A stretch of DNA of 64,000 bases from Hyphomicrobiales bacterium (GTDB lineage: Bacteria > Pseudomonadota > Alphaproteobacteria > Rhizobiales > JACESI01). The notes beneath the pieces are model-generated. The model was not told the DNA's origin and searched no databases. It saw nothing but the letters and a program-made list of their open reading frames with translations. The stretch is from assembly GCA_013911885.1 (NCBI GenBank), contig JACESI010000001.1:1-64000 (forward strand), read 5' to 3'. This document shows positions 18,767 through 26,996 of the stretch, one piece after another. The position numbers and the translations under genes were made by a program. Every line of letters begins with the position of its first letter. The stretch's first letter is position 1.

Positions 18767-20605
18767 TTACCAGCGACGTTCAAATTGTTTGCGCAGAACC
18801 ACCGCGATGGCGTTCATCGCAATCAGGAATGCGAGAAGGACCAGGATCGCCGCGGAGGTTTTCTGCTGAAAAGCCTGTTCCGGAAAATCGGCCCACATGA
18901 AGATCTGGACCGGGAGCACCGTTGACGGATCAAGCGGCCCGCCCGGAACGTCAACGATGAAGGCAACCATGCCGATCATGAGAAGCGGTGCGGTTTCACC
19001 GAGCGCCTGCGCCATGCCGATGATGGTGCCGGTGAGAATGCCGGGCATCGCAAGCGGCAAAACATGATGCAGCACCGCCTGTAATTTCGACGCACCGACG
19101 CCGAGCGCCGCCTCGCGGATCGAAGGCGGAACCGATCGCAAGGCCGCACGCCCGGCGATGATGATCGTGGGCAGGGTCATGAGCGCGAGCACCATGCCGC
19201 CAACCAGGGGCGCGGATCGCGGCAGCCCGAAAATATTCAGGAACATGGCAAGGCCCAGAAGACCGAACACGATCGAGGGCACAGCGGCAAGGTTGTTGAT
19301 GTTGACCTCGATGATCTGCGTGATCCGGTTCTTCGGAGCGAATTCCTCAAGATATATCGCCGCTGCGACCCCGATTGGAAATGACAGCAGGAGCGTCACG
19401 AGCATCGTAAAGAACGAGCCCATCACCGCGCCCAGAATGCCGGCCTGTTCTGCCTCACGGCTCGCGCCGGTTGTGAAAAAAACCGAGTTGAAGCGGGTTT
19501 CGACGATGTCCTTTGATCCCAACTCGTCGAGCCATACAATTTCACGATCAGACAATTTGCGGTTGGCTTCGGGTTTTTCGAGAATATCGAGTTGCCACTG
19601 GCCTGCGGGCACCGGCGTCGCGCTCGCGAGCGGCACAAGCGCTTCGCCGACAACACCCGTCGGCGTCACGCTGGTGATTTTCACGACACCGCCGTTCAGC
19701 TTCACGAGGAACGACGGTACCTCGCTCGTCACCGGTTCGTTGACCCCCGGATTTTCAACACGGTTTTCGATCCCGGCGACTTTCTGCCCCATGGTTTCGA
19801 TCTCTGCCAGCACCCCCTGAAGTGCGCTCCGCGCCGTGTCGAGACGAAGCTGGATCGCGCTTCTTTCCGGCTCGGCAGCACCTGCAACCTGCGCTTCCAT
19901 CGAGGCGATATCGCCTTCCATGCGGGCTTGCGAGCGGCGTTTCCCGGCAATGCGCAAGTTCATGACCTCAGCCTGCTCTGCGATATTATCGCGGATGACA
20001 TTCCGGACACGGATGAAATCGGCTTCGCTGCTCGAAAGCGTGATCGTTCCCGATGTCGCGCTCGGCGTCAGCAAGCCGGTTGTCGGCAAGGTCTCGCGTT
20101 TCGTGATCTGATCCTTGAAATAAAGATCTGCCACATCGTCAAGCTGGACCGGAATATTGACGGTCTTGCCGATCAGCGAGGGATTTTCAAGAACGGCGGC
20201 GCGCAGTTGAATACCGGCATCGGAGGTCAGAAGACCGATGAGCGTGCGGCGGTCCTGGCGTCCCTCGATAAAGGGAAAAACAGCACTCATTGAATCGCGG
20301 ACGACCGCATCGAAATTGGCATTGCCGATCACGGCAGCATCGCCGGTCTTTTCAGGGTCGATGTCAGCCTGGCTCAATGTCACCGGCAGCGATACATAAT
20401 TATAGGTGAAGGCGAGATAGCCTGAGCTCACCACCGTCCACAAAAGAAGGACAAGGAAGAAGACCGCAAGAAGCACCGCGCTCATGCCGAGATATTTGAA
20501 CGATGCCTCGCGGCGGTAGCGCACCTTGAGCCGTTCATGGGCATCGTTCGATGTATGAAGGTCGGCGGCGCGCGCGCGCCCGCTCATGTCAACAAAATCA
20601 GTCAT
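18767..20605 (-). CDS. pstA: Phosphate ABC transporter permease PstA, enlarged form
   Basis: Inner-membrane permease pairing with PstC in phosphate import. The C-terminal part (residues ~400-612) is a normal PstA core of five helices with the EAA loop REAALGVGASKLQAVLHHVLPLAMPGI. The N-terminal part is unusual. After a first TM (about 38-62), about 330 residues precede TM2 and should lie in the periplasm. They include a charged helical stretch with coiled-coil character (about 215-285, for example RMEGDIASMEAQVAGAAEPERSAIQLRLD). Typical PstA has 280-300 residues, and alphaproteobacterial forms are often longer. The start MTDFVDMSGRARA overlaps the pstC stop by 8 nt (ATGACTGA). The ORF start at 20647 would extend this overlap. 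Confidence 0.93.
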   Translation of the reverse strand: MTDFVDMSGRARAADLHTSNDAHERLKVRYRREASFKYLGMSAVLLAVFFLVLLLWTVVSSGYLAFTYNYVSLPVTLSQADIDPEKTGDAAVIGNANFDAVVRDSMSAVFPFIEGRQDRRTLIGLLTSDAGIQLRAAVLENPSLIGKTVNIPVQLDDVADLYFKDQITKRETLPTTGLLTPSATSGTITLSSSEADFIRVRNVIRDNIAEQAEVMNLRIAGKRRSQARMEGDIASMEAQVAGAAEPERSAIQLRLDTARSALQGVLAEIETMGQKVAGIENRVENPGVNEPVTSEVPSFLVKLNGGVVKITSVTPTGVVGEALVPLASATPVPAGQWQLDILEKPEANRKLSDREIVWLDELGSKDIVETRFNSVFFTTGASREAEQAGILGAVMGSFFTMLVTLLLSFPIGVAAAIYLEEFAPKNRITQIIEVNINNLAAVPSIVFGLLGLAMFLNIFGLPRSAPLVGGMVLALMTLPTIIIAGRAALRSVPPSIREAALGVGASKLQAVLHHVLPLAMPGILTGTIIGMAQALGETAPLLMIGMVAFIVDVPGGPLDPSTVLPVQIFMWADFPEQAFQQKTSAAILVLLAFLIAMNAIAVVLRKQFERRW

Positions 20606-22064
20606 ATTGTTCCCGGTATTTTTGAACCACGCGAAGCGCGAAAACATTCAAGGCAAGGGTTACGCAAAACAGAAGCAGTCCAAGCGCGAAGGCGGCAAGC
20701 GTTTTGGCAGAATCGAATTCCTGATCCCCGACAAGAAGGGTGACGATCTGGACCGTTACCGTCGTGACCGCGTCAAGCGGATTGAAGGTGAGATTGGCCG
20801 CAAGTCCTGCCGCCATGACCACGATCATGGTTTCACCGACCGCGCGCGAAATCGCAAGAATCAAGGCTGAGACAATCCCCGGAAGCGCTGCCGGCAGAAC
20901 GACTTTCAAAATCGTCTCGGATTTGGTTGCGCCAAGCCCTGCCGAACCATCCCGCAGCGATTGCGGAACCGCGTTGATCACATCATCCGACAGTGAGGAA
21001 ATGAAGGGAATGATCATGATGCCCATGACGACGCCCGCCGCAAGCGCGCTCTCGGACGAAGCCGGGATAACGAAGCCGAACCAGCTTTCGGTAAAGATAC
21101 TGAGCCAGTCGAACGTATCGCGAATATAAGGCGCAACGGTCAGGGCCGCGAAAAAGCCATAGACCACGGTTGGGATCCCGGCCAGAATCTCTAGCACCGG
21201 CTTGGCAAGGGCGCGCACCCGCTGGCTCGCATAATCGGAGAGATAGACCGCTGAGAGAAGACCGATTGGCGCGGCGACGGAAATCGCGATCAGGGTAATG
21301 AGGAACGTACCCGCAAGCAGCGGAATGGCGCCGAAGACTTCGCTGTTGCGGCTTGCCGCCTCCGCGAGTTCGGCAGCCGACGCGCCCGCCGGCTCATAGG
21401 CACTTTGCGGGCTCCAGTGCAGGCCGAAGAGGAAGTCGAAAATCGGAACTTTCTGGAAAAACAGATAGGATTCAAAAACCAGTGAAAAGACGATGCCCAC
21501 GGTTGTCAGGATCGCAACGGCCGAAGCAGCAATCAGCGCGCCCATACTTACCCGCTCAACCACGTGACGGGTGCGCTTTGCCGCCGATATCTGATTATAG
21601 GCATAAGCAAAGCCAGCTCCCGCGAGAAGCAGGAGACCACCGGCAAGGACCCAGTTGGCCGTCGCCCTGAACGAGGCGGCATAAGCGCCGGCAGCAAGCC
21701 GGACTTCATCGGAACTGCTGCTGATTCCACCACTGGCAATGGCGTTTGCATCGCGCAGAAAAGCCTGTTGCTGCAGCTCAGGCAACAGCGAAAATGTATC
21801 GGCGAATTCCCGCGCCAGCGCCGAATTCAAGAGTTGGGGAAAAGCAATTGTAAAGACGGTGAGAACCAGAATGCCCGGCAGGGCCGTCCACAAACCGAGA
21901 TAGGAGCCGTGGAACCCCGGCAGGGAGTGCAGGTCCCGCGAATTGCCGTTAACGACACGTAGAGCGCGCGCCTTGCCAATATAATAACTGACGATGAAAG
22001 CAACGATCAGCCAGAAAAGCGGGGAAACCAACAACGCGCCTGCAAGGTGAGCAAAGAAAGACAT
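20598..22064 (-). CDS. pstC: Phosphate ABC transporter permease PstC
   Basis: Second permease of the phosphate importer. The 488 residues are longer than the ~320 of E. coli because of an N-terminal extension. Two hydrophobic segments (FWLIVAFIVSYYIGKARALR, LWTALPGILVLTVFTIAF) flank a loop, and a periplasmic stretch and another helix (WVLAGGLLLLAGAGFAYAYNQI) precede the canonical core. The core includes GAIPLLAGTFLITLIAISVAAPIGLLSAVYLSDYA and the EAA-type loop LRDGSAGLGATKSETILKVVLPAALPGIVSA. This longer form is usual in alphaproteobacteria. The 3' end overlaps pstA. The 150-nt gap to pstS holds a strong hairpin. Confidence 0.95.
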   Translation of the reverse strand: MSFFAHLAGALLVSPLFWLIVAFIVSYYIGKARALRVVNGNSRDLHSLPGFHGSYLGLWTALPGILVLTVFTIAFPQLLNSALAREFADTFSLLPELQQQAFLRDANAIASGGISSSSDEVRLAAGAYAASFRATANWVLAGGLLLLAGAGFAYAYNQISAAKRTRHVVERVSMGALIAASAVAILTTVGIVFSLVFESYLFFQKVPIFDFLFGLHWSPQSAYEPAGASAAELAEAASRNSEVFGAIPLLAGTFLITLIAISVAAPIGLLSAVYLSDYASQRVRALAKPVLEILAGIPTVVYGFFAALTVAPYIRDTFDWLSIFTESWFGFVIPASSESALAAGVVMGIMIIPFISSLSDDVINAVPQSLRDGSAGLGATKSETILKVVLPAALPGIVSALILAISRAVGETMIVVMAAGLAANLTFNPLDAVTTVTVQIVTLLVGDQEFDSAKTLAAFALGLLLFCVTLALNVFALRVVQKYREQYD

Positions 22065-22165
22065 GTGCGTTTACCCCTTACGCAACCAATTCCCGGCACG
22101 GGCCCGGCACCGGCAATTTAGACATTCGGATCTGGCCACCAGAAACCGGCCATCGGATCGGAGCC

Positions 22166-22188
22166 GCCGGTCGACCATGTCGACCGGC
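22166..22188 (-). other. Strong intercistronic hairpin between pstS and pstC
   Basis: GCCGGTCGAC-CAT-GTCGACCGGC is a perfect 10-bp palindrome with a 3-nt loop, 27 nt after the pstS stop. There is no T-tract. Other GC-rich inverted repeats fill the 150-nt gap. Such structures often protect the mRNA of a binding protein that must be made in excess over its permease, as with malE. This role is inferred. Confidence 0.55.
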
Positions 22189-22214
22189 AGCGCCTCATCT
22201 TGTCGCTTTATCGC

Positions 22215-23240
22215 TTAGAGAGCGAGCGGTGTCAGGTTTTTCGCTTTTTCAGCAATCGCATCACGATCTGCTTTTGGCAGCGGGATCAGGCCTTTAAGCG
22301 CGAGATAACCATCGTCACCCCAGGCTGCTTCGTTGGTGAACTCAGCAACATATTCGGAGATGCCAGGGATCACACCAACATGCTCTTTCTTGACGTAGAA
22401 ATAGAGCGAGCGAGCGATCGAGTATTCGCCGGAAGCGATTTTCTCGAATACAGGCTGCGATCCATCAACTGTTGCGCCTTTGATCTTGTCGGCGTTCTGA
22501 TCCAGGAACGAGAAACCGAAAATACCAACGGCCTGTGGGTTTGCTTCGAGCTTCTGTACGATCAGGTTGTCGTTTTCGCCTGCTTCGATGAAGGCGCCGT
22601 CTTCACGGATTTCGGTGAAGATTTTTTCAAAAGCCTTCTTGTCGTCCTTGCTCAGCGCTTTCAGGCTGTCGATTTTTTTCGCTCCGCCTTCCATCGCAAG
22701 CTCAACAAACGCATCGCGTGTGCCGGATGTCGGAGGGGGGCCAAGCACCTCGATCTTTTCGGCTGGCAGCGAAGCGTCGATGTCTGACCATTTCTTGTAT
22801 GGGTTGGCGACCATCTTGCCGTCAACAGGTACGTTTTTGGCAAGCGCGAGGAAAATCTGCTTCGAGGTCACGTTGAAGTCGGCGCCGGATTTAGCATTGG
22901 CGAGAACGATACCGTCAAAACCAATTTTGACTTCTACTGGCGTTACACCATTTTCTTTGCATGCCGAGAATTCTTTGTCTTTCATCCGGCGCGAAGAATT
23001 GGTGATGTCTGGCGTTTTTTCGCCAACACCCGAACAGAACAGCTTCAGGCCGCCGCCGGAACCGGTCGATTCAACGACAGGCGTCGTGAAGCCGGATTTT
23101 TTGCCAAACTGCTCAGCCACGGCCGTTGAGAACGGAAATACCGTGGATGAACCGACGATTGAGATTTTGTCGCGTGCGTGCGCGGAGCCTGCGACGAGCA
23201 GAGCGGAAAGCGCGACGCCGATGAATGCAGTTTTTTTCAC
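22215..23240 (-). CDS. pstS: Periplasmic phosphate-binding protein PstS
   Basis: High-affinity phosphate receptor feeding PstCAB. A Sec signal peptide (VKKTAFIGVALSALLVAGSAHA, cut before RDKIS) is followed by the phosphate-binding fold. Ligand-contact motifs are IVGSSTVFPFSTAVAEQFG, VVESTGSGGGLKLFCSG, TNSSRRMKDKEF, GFDGIVLA and GPPPTSGTRDAFVEL. The start is a GTG at 23240, chosen because AGGGAGA lies nine bases upstream and it places the signal peptide at the N-terminus. The ORF track start at 23348 adds 36 unlikely residues. First gene after the triple Pho box. A hairpin follows the stop. Confidence 0.96.
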   Translation of the reverse strand: MKKTAFIGVALSALLVAGSAHARDKISIVGSSTVFPFSTAVAEQFGKKSGFTTPVVESTGSGGGLKLFCSGVGEKTPDITNSSRRMKDKEFSACKENGVTPVEVKIGFDGIVLANAKSGADFNVTSKQIFLALAKNVPVDGKMVANPYKKWSDIDASLPAEKIEVLGPPPTSGTRDAFVELAMEGGAKKIDSLKALSKDDKKAFEKIFTEIREDGAFIEAGENDNLIVQKLEANPQAVGIFGFSFLDQNADKIKGATVDGSQPVFEKIASGEYSIARSLYFYVKKEHVGVIPGISEYVAEFTNEAAWGDDGYLALKGLIPLPKADRDAIAEKAKNLTPLAL

Positions 23241-23384
23241 TGGAACATCTCCCTGGGAGTGATTTACCTGACGTGTCATGACCCGGTTCAAAGGGCCAGC
23301 CGCCTCGAATAACTTTCCATCGATCACTTTCATGTAAGCCAATGGCAAGCTGGCGCCAACTTATGCGCCTCACAATGCCCTTTT

Positions 23385-23412
23385 GTGACGTTTAAATGAC
23401 AATTTAATGACA
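23385..23412 (-). promoter_or_regulatory. Triple Pho box (PhoB binding site) upstream of pstS
   Basis: Read on the minus strand the region is TGTCAT-N5-TGTCAT-N5-CGTCAC. The cores start exactly 11 bp apart (plus-strand ATGACA at 23407 and 23396, GTGACG at 23385), matching the 11-bp direct-repeat Pho box CTGTCAT-N4. It sits 145 bp upstream of the pstS GTG and 26 bp beyond the phoR stop, so it should drive pstSCAB-phoU-phoB separately from phoR. Confidence 0.9.
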
Positions 23413-23438
23413 TAATAAGTATTTGAAAATAAACGTTT

Positions 23439-24809
23439 TTACTTTTTCTCGGTTTGATCAGTCGCCCTGATATAGACGGAGAATTGCGCGCCCTTGCCGG
23501 GCTTGCTGGTCACCTTCATATGAGCGTGATGGCGCGTCAGAATGTGTTTGACCACCGCAAGACCGAGGCCCGTACCCACTTTCCTTTTACTTTCATCGGC
23601 ATCCACACGATAAAACCGTTCGGTCAACCGCGGCAGATGCTCGCTCGCAATGCCCTTGCCATAATCGCGCACATCGATGCGGAAATATGCCCCGCCCTTG
23701 GCATCAAAGCCGGCCGGTGGGCCTGAGGGCTTCACGGCAATATCGATCTTGTCGCCGTCTGACCCGTATTTGCAGGCATTTTCAACAAGGTTCTGAACCA
23801 CCTGGAGGAGTTCGTCGCGATCACCGAGAACGATAAGCGGCTGCGCCGCCATGTCCACACTGATCTTAAGCCCGGCATCGCTTGCAAGCGGCGACAGCGC
23901 GTCGACCACGTGACCAATCACGGCCCTGAGATCGACCCGATCGGTCGGTCGCACATGGCTGCGCATTTCGATCCGGCTCAGCGAGAGAAGATCGTTGACG
24001 AGGCGTGCCATGCGCTGCGCCTGCGCAAGCATGATCTTGAGAAATTTCTCACGGCTTTCCTCGTCGTCACGCGCCGGACCCAGCAAGGTCTCGATGAAAC
24101 CCGTGAGCGAGGCGATCGGGGTGCGTAATTCGTGGCTCACATTGGCGATGAAGTCGCTTCTGAGTTCGTCAAGGCGGAAGCGCTCGGTCTGCTCAAGCAT
24201 GACGACGAAAATGAAATCCGGGCCAGTCTCGCCTGCTTGCGATAAAACTGTTGCAGGCTGGGTCTCGTTGCCACGCGGCAAGGTGATCGGCGAGAAATAA
24301 GCGAGATAATGCCGCTCGGTCGGGAACCGCACCCTATGCATGACAGAGACGGGTCCGCTCGATTCCTGCGCCTTCTTCAACGCCGCAACGATATCGGGAT
24401 CACGGAATTTGAGCGTAAGCGGCTCGCCCTGCACGATGGTGCCGAACACATCACGCATCGGTGCATTGGTGTGGCGCACGATGCCGCGCCCATCAAGCAC
24501 GATGCTTGGCTCAGGCAGGGCATTGACGAAAAGCTTCACCTGCGTTTCCGGCCAGATCCGGCGCGGGTGCTCGCGGATCTCTTCGTCCGGCACGCGCACG
24601 AGCGGCGGCACCTTCCGCCGTGAGAAAGCTGCAACCGCCAGAATGAAGCCATAGGCGAGCGTTAGGCGGAGGCCGCTATCGGGCCATACGGTCGAAAAAT
24701 AGATGAAAACCAGACCGACCGAAAACAGAAGCCAGCGCGCCTCGGCAAGCCGCTGCATCGGCGAGGCGCGGGTGGACAGGCCTGAGAGTTCGTTTGCTGG
24801 ATAAGCCAT
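23439..24809 (-). CDS. phoR: Phosphate regulon sensor histidine kinase PhoR
   Basis: Membrane sensor kinase that phosphorylates PhoB when the Pst transporter signals low phosphate. A short N-terminal membrane region (WLLFSVGLVFIYFSTVWPDSGLRLTLAYGFILAVAAF) is followed by a PAS-like domain (about 90-205, FVNALPEPSIVLDGRGIVRHTN). The dimerisation domain carries the phospho-accepting His in FIANVSHELRTPIASLTGFIETL. The ATP-binding domain has the N box LVENACKYG, G1 DYGKGI and G2 GTGLGLAVVKHI. The 456 residues are normal. It is divergent from ppk2. I find no clear Pho box in the 165-bp divergent region. Confidence 0.95.
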   Translation of the reverse strand: MAYPANELSGLSTRASPMQRLAEARWLLFSVGLVFIYFSTVWPDSGLRLTLAYGFILAVAAFSRRKVPPLVRVPDEEIREHPRRIWPETQVKLFVNALPEPSIVLDGRGIVRHTNAPMRDVFGTIVQGEPLTLKFRDPDIVAALKKAQESSGPVSVMHRVRFPTERHYLAYFSPITLPRGNETQPATVLSQAGETGPDFIFVVMLEQTERFRLDELRSDFIANVSHELRTPIASLTGFIETLLGPARDDEESREKFLKIMLAQAQRMARLVNDLLSLSRIEMRSHVRPTDRVDLRAVIGHVVDALSPLASDAGLKISVDMAAQPLIVLGDRDELLQVVQNLVENACKYGSDGDKIDIAVKPSGPPAGFDAKGGAYFRIDVRDYGKGIASEHLPRLTERFYRVDADESKRKVGTGLGLAVVKHILTRHHAHMKVTSKPGKGAQFSVYIRATDQTEKK

Positions 24810-24974
24810 TCACTCCATCTTATGGTCCGGCATTGGAAAGAGGGAACGCCATTGTTGCACAGAACCAGCAGACCTTGTGGCATCTGCCTTGGTTTTTCCC
24901 GAACACAATCGCCAATCACGCGCCGACACGCTATAGATCGCACTTTCGATATAGATCAATCTTCTAAGGGCAGT

Positions 24975-25925
24975 ATGACAATGAAGAACGACGGCAAGAA
25001 GTCCCAAGACGAGTCCGAGCCGAAAGGTACGCCAAAAAATGCCAGGGCCAAAGCGGCAAGCGCGGCAAAAAATGCTGATCTCATGAGCCTATTCGATCTT
25101 GAAAATCCGGTTCTGGCACCGGAAATCGAAGCGGCCGCCTTCACCTCCGGCGGCTACCCTTACAAGAAACAGATGAAAAACGAGGAGTATTTGCCCGCGA
25201 TCCGGCTCCTCCAGATCGAACTTGTCAAGGTGCAGAAATGGGTCCGCGAAAAAGGCGAAAGGGTCGTCATTGTTTTCGAGGGGCGCGATGCAGCCGGAAA
25301 GGGCGGCACGATCAACGCCTTCAAGGAATTCCAGAACCCGCGCCACACCCGCGTCGTTGCGCTCGCAGCACCGGATCTGCGTGAGCAGGGCGAACTCTAT
25401 TTCCAGCGCTATATTCGCCACTTGCCGACGCGCGGCGAAATGGTGCTGTTCGACCGCTCCTGGTACAACCGCGCCGGGGTCGAGCCGGTCATGGGTTTCT
25501 GCAGCCTCGAAGAAACCGACCATTTCCTGAAGGAGGCGCCGCGGTTCGAGCATATTCTGGTCGAAGACGGCGTCCGCCTGTTCAAGATCTGGCTCAATGT
25601 CGGGCGCGAGATGCAGCTGAAGCGGTTCCACGACCGTCGTCACGACCCGCTGCGCGACTGGAAGCTCTCGCCCGTCGACATCAAGGCGCTCGAAAAATGG
25701 GACGCTTACACCAGGGCGCGCGACGTGATGTTTGCCCGCACCCATTCCTCCCATGCGCCGTGGACGATCATCCGCTCCAATGACAAGAAGCGTGCCCGGC
25801 TCAATGCCATCCGCCACGTGCTGGCCTCGCTTGATTATACCGGAAAGGACGCCGCCGTGATCGGCGATCTCGACCCGAAGATCATCGGTTTCGGGCCCTC
25901 CTTCATCGCCAAAAAGAAAGACTGA
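24975..25925 (+). CDS. ppk2: Polyphosphate kinase 2 family protein
   Basis: Class I-like PPK2 that transfers phosphate between polyphosphate and nucleoside diphosphates, in the cytoplasm. The Walker A-like FEGRDAAGKGGTINAF, Walker B region LFDRSWYNRAGVEPVMGFC, and lid RRHDPLRDWKLSPVDIKALEKWDAYTRARD are intact. WTIIRSNDKKRARLNAIRHVL follows. A Lys/Ala-rich N-terminal tail of about 45 residues (KAASAAKNADLMSLFDLEN) precedes the core. The first ATG lies 4 nt after TAAGGG; a second ATG at 24981 has better spacing, so the start may shift by two codons. It is divergent from phoR, so phosphate sensing and polyphosphate turnover are side by side. Confidence 0.94.
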   Translation: MTMKNDGKKSQDESEPKGTPKNARAKAASAAKNADLMSLFDLENPVLAPEIEAAAFTSGGYPYKKQMKNEEYLPAIRLLQIELVKVQKWVREKGERVVIVFEGRDAAGKGGTINAFKEFQNPRHTRVVALAAPDLREQGELYFQRYIRHLPTRGEMVLFDRSWYNRAGVEPVMGFCSLEETDHFLKEAPRFEHILVEDGVRLFKIWLNVGREMQLKRFHDRRHDPLRDWKLSPVDIKALEKWDAYTRARDVMFARTHSSHAPWTIIRSNDKKRARLNAIRHVLASLDYTGKDAAVIGDLDPKIIGFGPSFIAKKKD

Positions 25926-26033
25926 CCGCAGCACGTCAGACTGCTTAGCATATGCGACAGATCTTGACTCCGGCAAACGGCAGGTGTTGATTGCTCACGT
26001 CCAGTCGGACAGTGTATCCATCGGCCAGGTGCC

Positions 26034-26345
26034 ATGATCGTTTGTCATTGCAACTATATTTCAACTGAGGAAATCGAGGCGGTCATTATGGACCTTCTCG
26101 AGACCGACCCCTGGCAATTGATTGTACCATTACAGGTCTATCATCAGCTGGAGAAGCGGGGACGCTGCTGCGGCTGCTTTCCGAACGTCGTGAACATCAT
26201 CGTCGATACGGTGCGCCGCTATCATGAGCAGCACCTGACCCCGGCAACGGAAATCATTTCGCTGGTCGAGCGGATCAAGGCAAGGCACGAGGCCTGCATA
26301 ACGGCTCAGCGACTGATGCGACGTCGCGTTCAGAGCGCCGCCTGA
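26034..26345 (+). CDS. bfd: Bacterioferritin-associated ferredoxin-like protein
   Basis: Small BFD-like [2Fe-2S] protein. The N-terminal MIVCHCNYISTEEIEAVI gives the CxC pair and RGRCCGCFPNVVNIIVDTV the second pair, as in the BFD fold. A tail of about 40 residues (ERIKARHEACITAQRLMRRRVQSAA) is longer than in E. coli Bfd (64 aa). In other bacteria Bfd binds bacterioferritin and passes electrons to its haem to release stored iron. The bacterioferritin gene lies 168 bp downstream on the same strand, supporting that role. An ICE site and a promoter separate the two genes, so bfr at least has its own transcription start. Confidence 0.85.
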   Translation: MIVCHCNYISTEEIEAVIMDLLETDPWQLIVPLQVYHQLEKRGRCCGCFPNVVNIIVDTVRRYHEQHLTPATEIISLVERIKARHEACITAQRLMRRRVQSAA

Positions 26346-26423
26346 AGGTCGCGCAGTCTTTCCAGCTTGCCCGTTCCAGCTTGGTCTCTTAACCGCACTT
26401 GGCCGCCCCAGCCATCTTTACAA

Positions 26424-26440
26424 ATTAGAATTATTCTAAA
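26424..26440. promoter_or_regulatory. ICE box (Irr binding site) upstream of bfr
   Basis: ATTAGAATTATTCTAAA matches the iron control element TTTAGAA-N3-TTCTAAA at 13 of 14 defined positions and is palindromic (TTAGAAT-T-ATTCTAA). In rhizobia Irr binds ICE sites when iron or haem is low, repressing iron-storage genes or activating uptake. It ends 7 bp upstream of the bfr -35. Confidence 0.87.
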
Positions 26441-26446
26441 CTGATC

Positions 26447-26475
26447 TTTACAGGACAGATGGATGGAACTATGAT
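26447..26475 (+). promoter_or_regulatory. bfr promoter
   Basis: TTTACA (26447-26452), a 17-bp spacer and TATGAT (26470-26475): a good sigma-70-type promoter, placing transcription start near 26482 and leaving a leader of about 30 nt before the bfr ATG. Confidence 0.75.
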
Positions 26476-26513
26476 TCCAGTAAATTCGGTTCAACTGGCA
26501 TGAGGCATAGGCA

Positions 26514-26996
26514 ATGAAGGGTCACGATCTGGTCATCGAGCGTCTGAACGAGGCGCTCCGTCTCGAACTTGGCGCGATCAATCAATATTGGTTGCATTAT
26601 CGGCTGCTTGACGACTGGGGCTATGGCAAGCTTGCACGCAAGGAGAAGGAAGAATCCAAGGAAGAAATGGTCCACGCCGATAAAATCATCGAGCGGATTA
26701 TCTTCCTCGAGGGCCACCCGAACCTTCAGACCTTTGCACCGCTGCGCATCGGTCGCAATGTGAAGGAAGTTCTGGAAGCAGATCTTGCCGGAGAGCGCGA
26801 GGCGCTCGCCTCCTACAAGAAATCGCGCGAAGTCTGCCATGATGTTGGCGACTATGTGACAATGCAGATTTTCGAGGAACTTCTTGTCGACGAAGAAGGT
26901 CACACGGATTTTCTGGAAACCCAGATCGAGCTCCTCACAAAGATCGGCGAGGAACGCTATGGCCTGCTCAATGCACTTCCGGCGGATGAGGCTTAA
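26514..26996 (+). CDS. bfr: Bacterioferritin
   Basis: Haem-containing ferritin that oxidises and stores iron as a 24-mer cage. The 160 residues include the di-iron ferroxidase ligands E18, E51, H54 and, further on, the EREAL and DEEGH glutamates and histidine. The haem-ligand Met52 sits in [23 protein letters not shown], as in E. coli Bfr. It is preceded by an ICE box and its own promoter, with the bfd-like gene upstream. Iron-dependent control by Irr is therefore likely. The stop overlaps the convergent dCTP deaminase stop by 4 bp (TTAA read on both strands). Confidence 0.97.
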   Translation: MKGHDLVIERLNEALRLELGAINQYWLHYRLLDDWGYGKLARKEKEESKEEMVHADKIIERIIFLEGHPNLQTFAPLRIGRNVKEVLEADLAGEREALASYKKSREVCHDVGDYVTMQIFEELLVDEEGHTDFLETQIELLTKIGEERYGLLNALPADEA

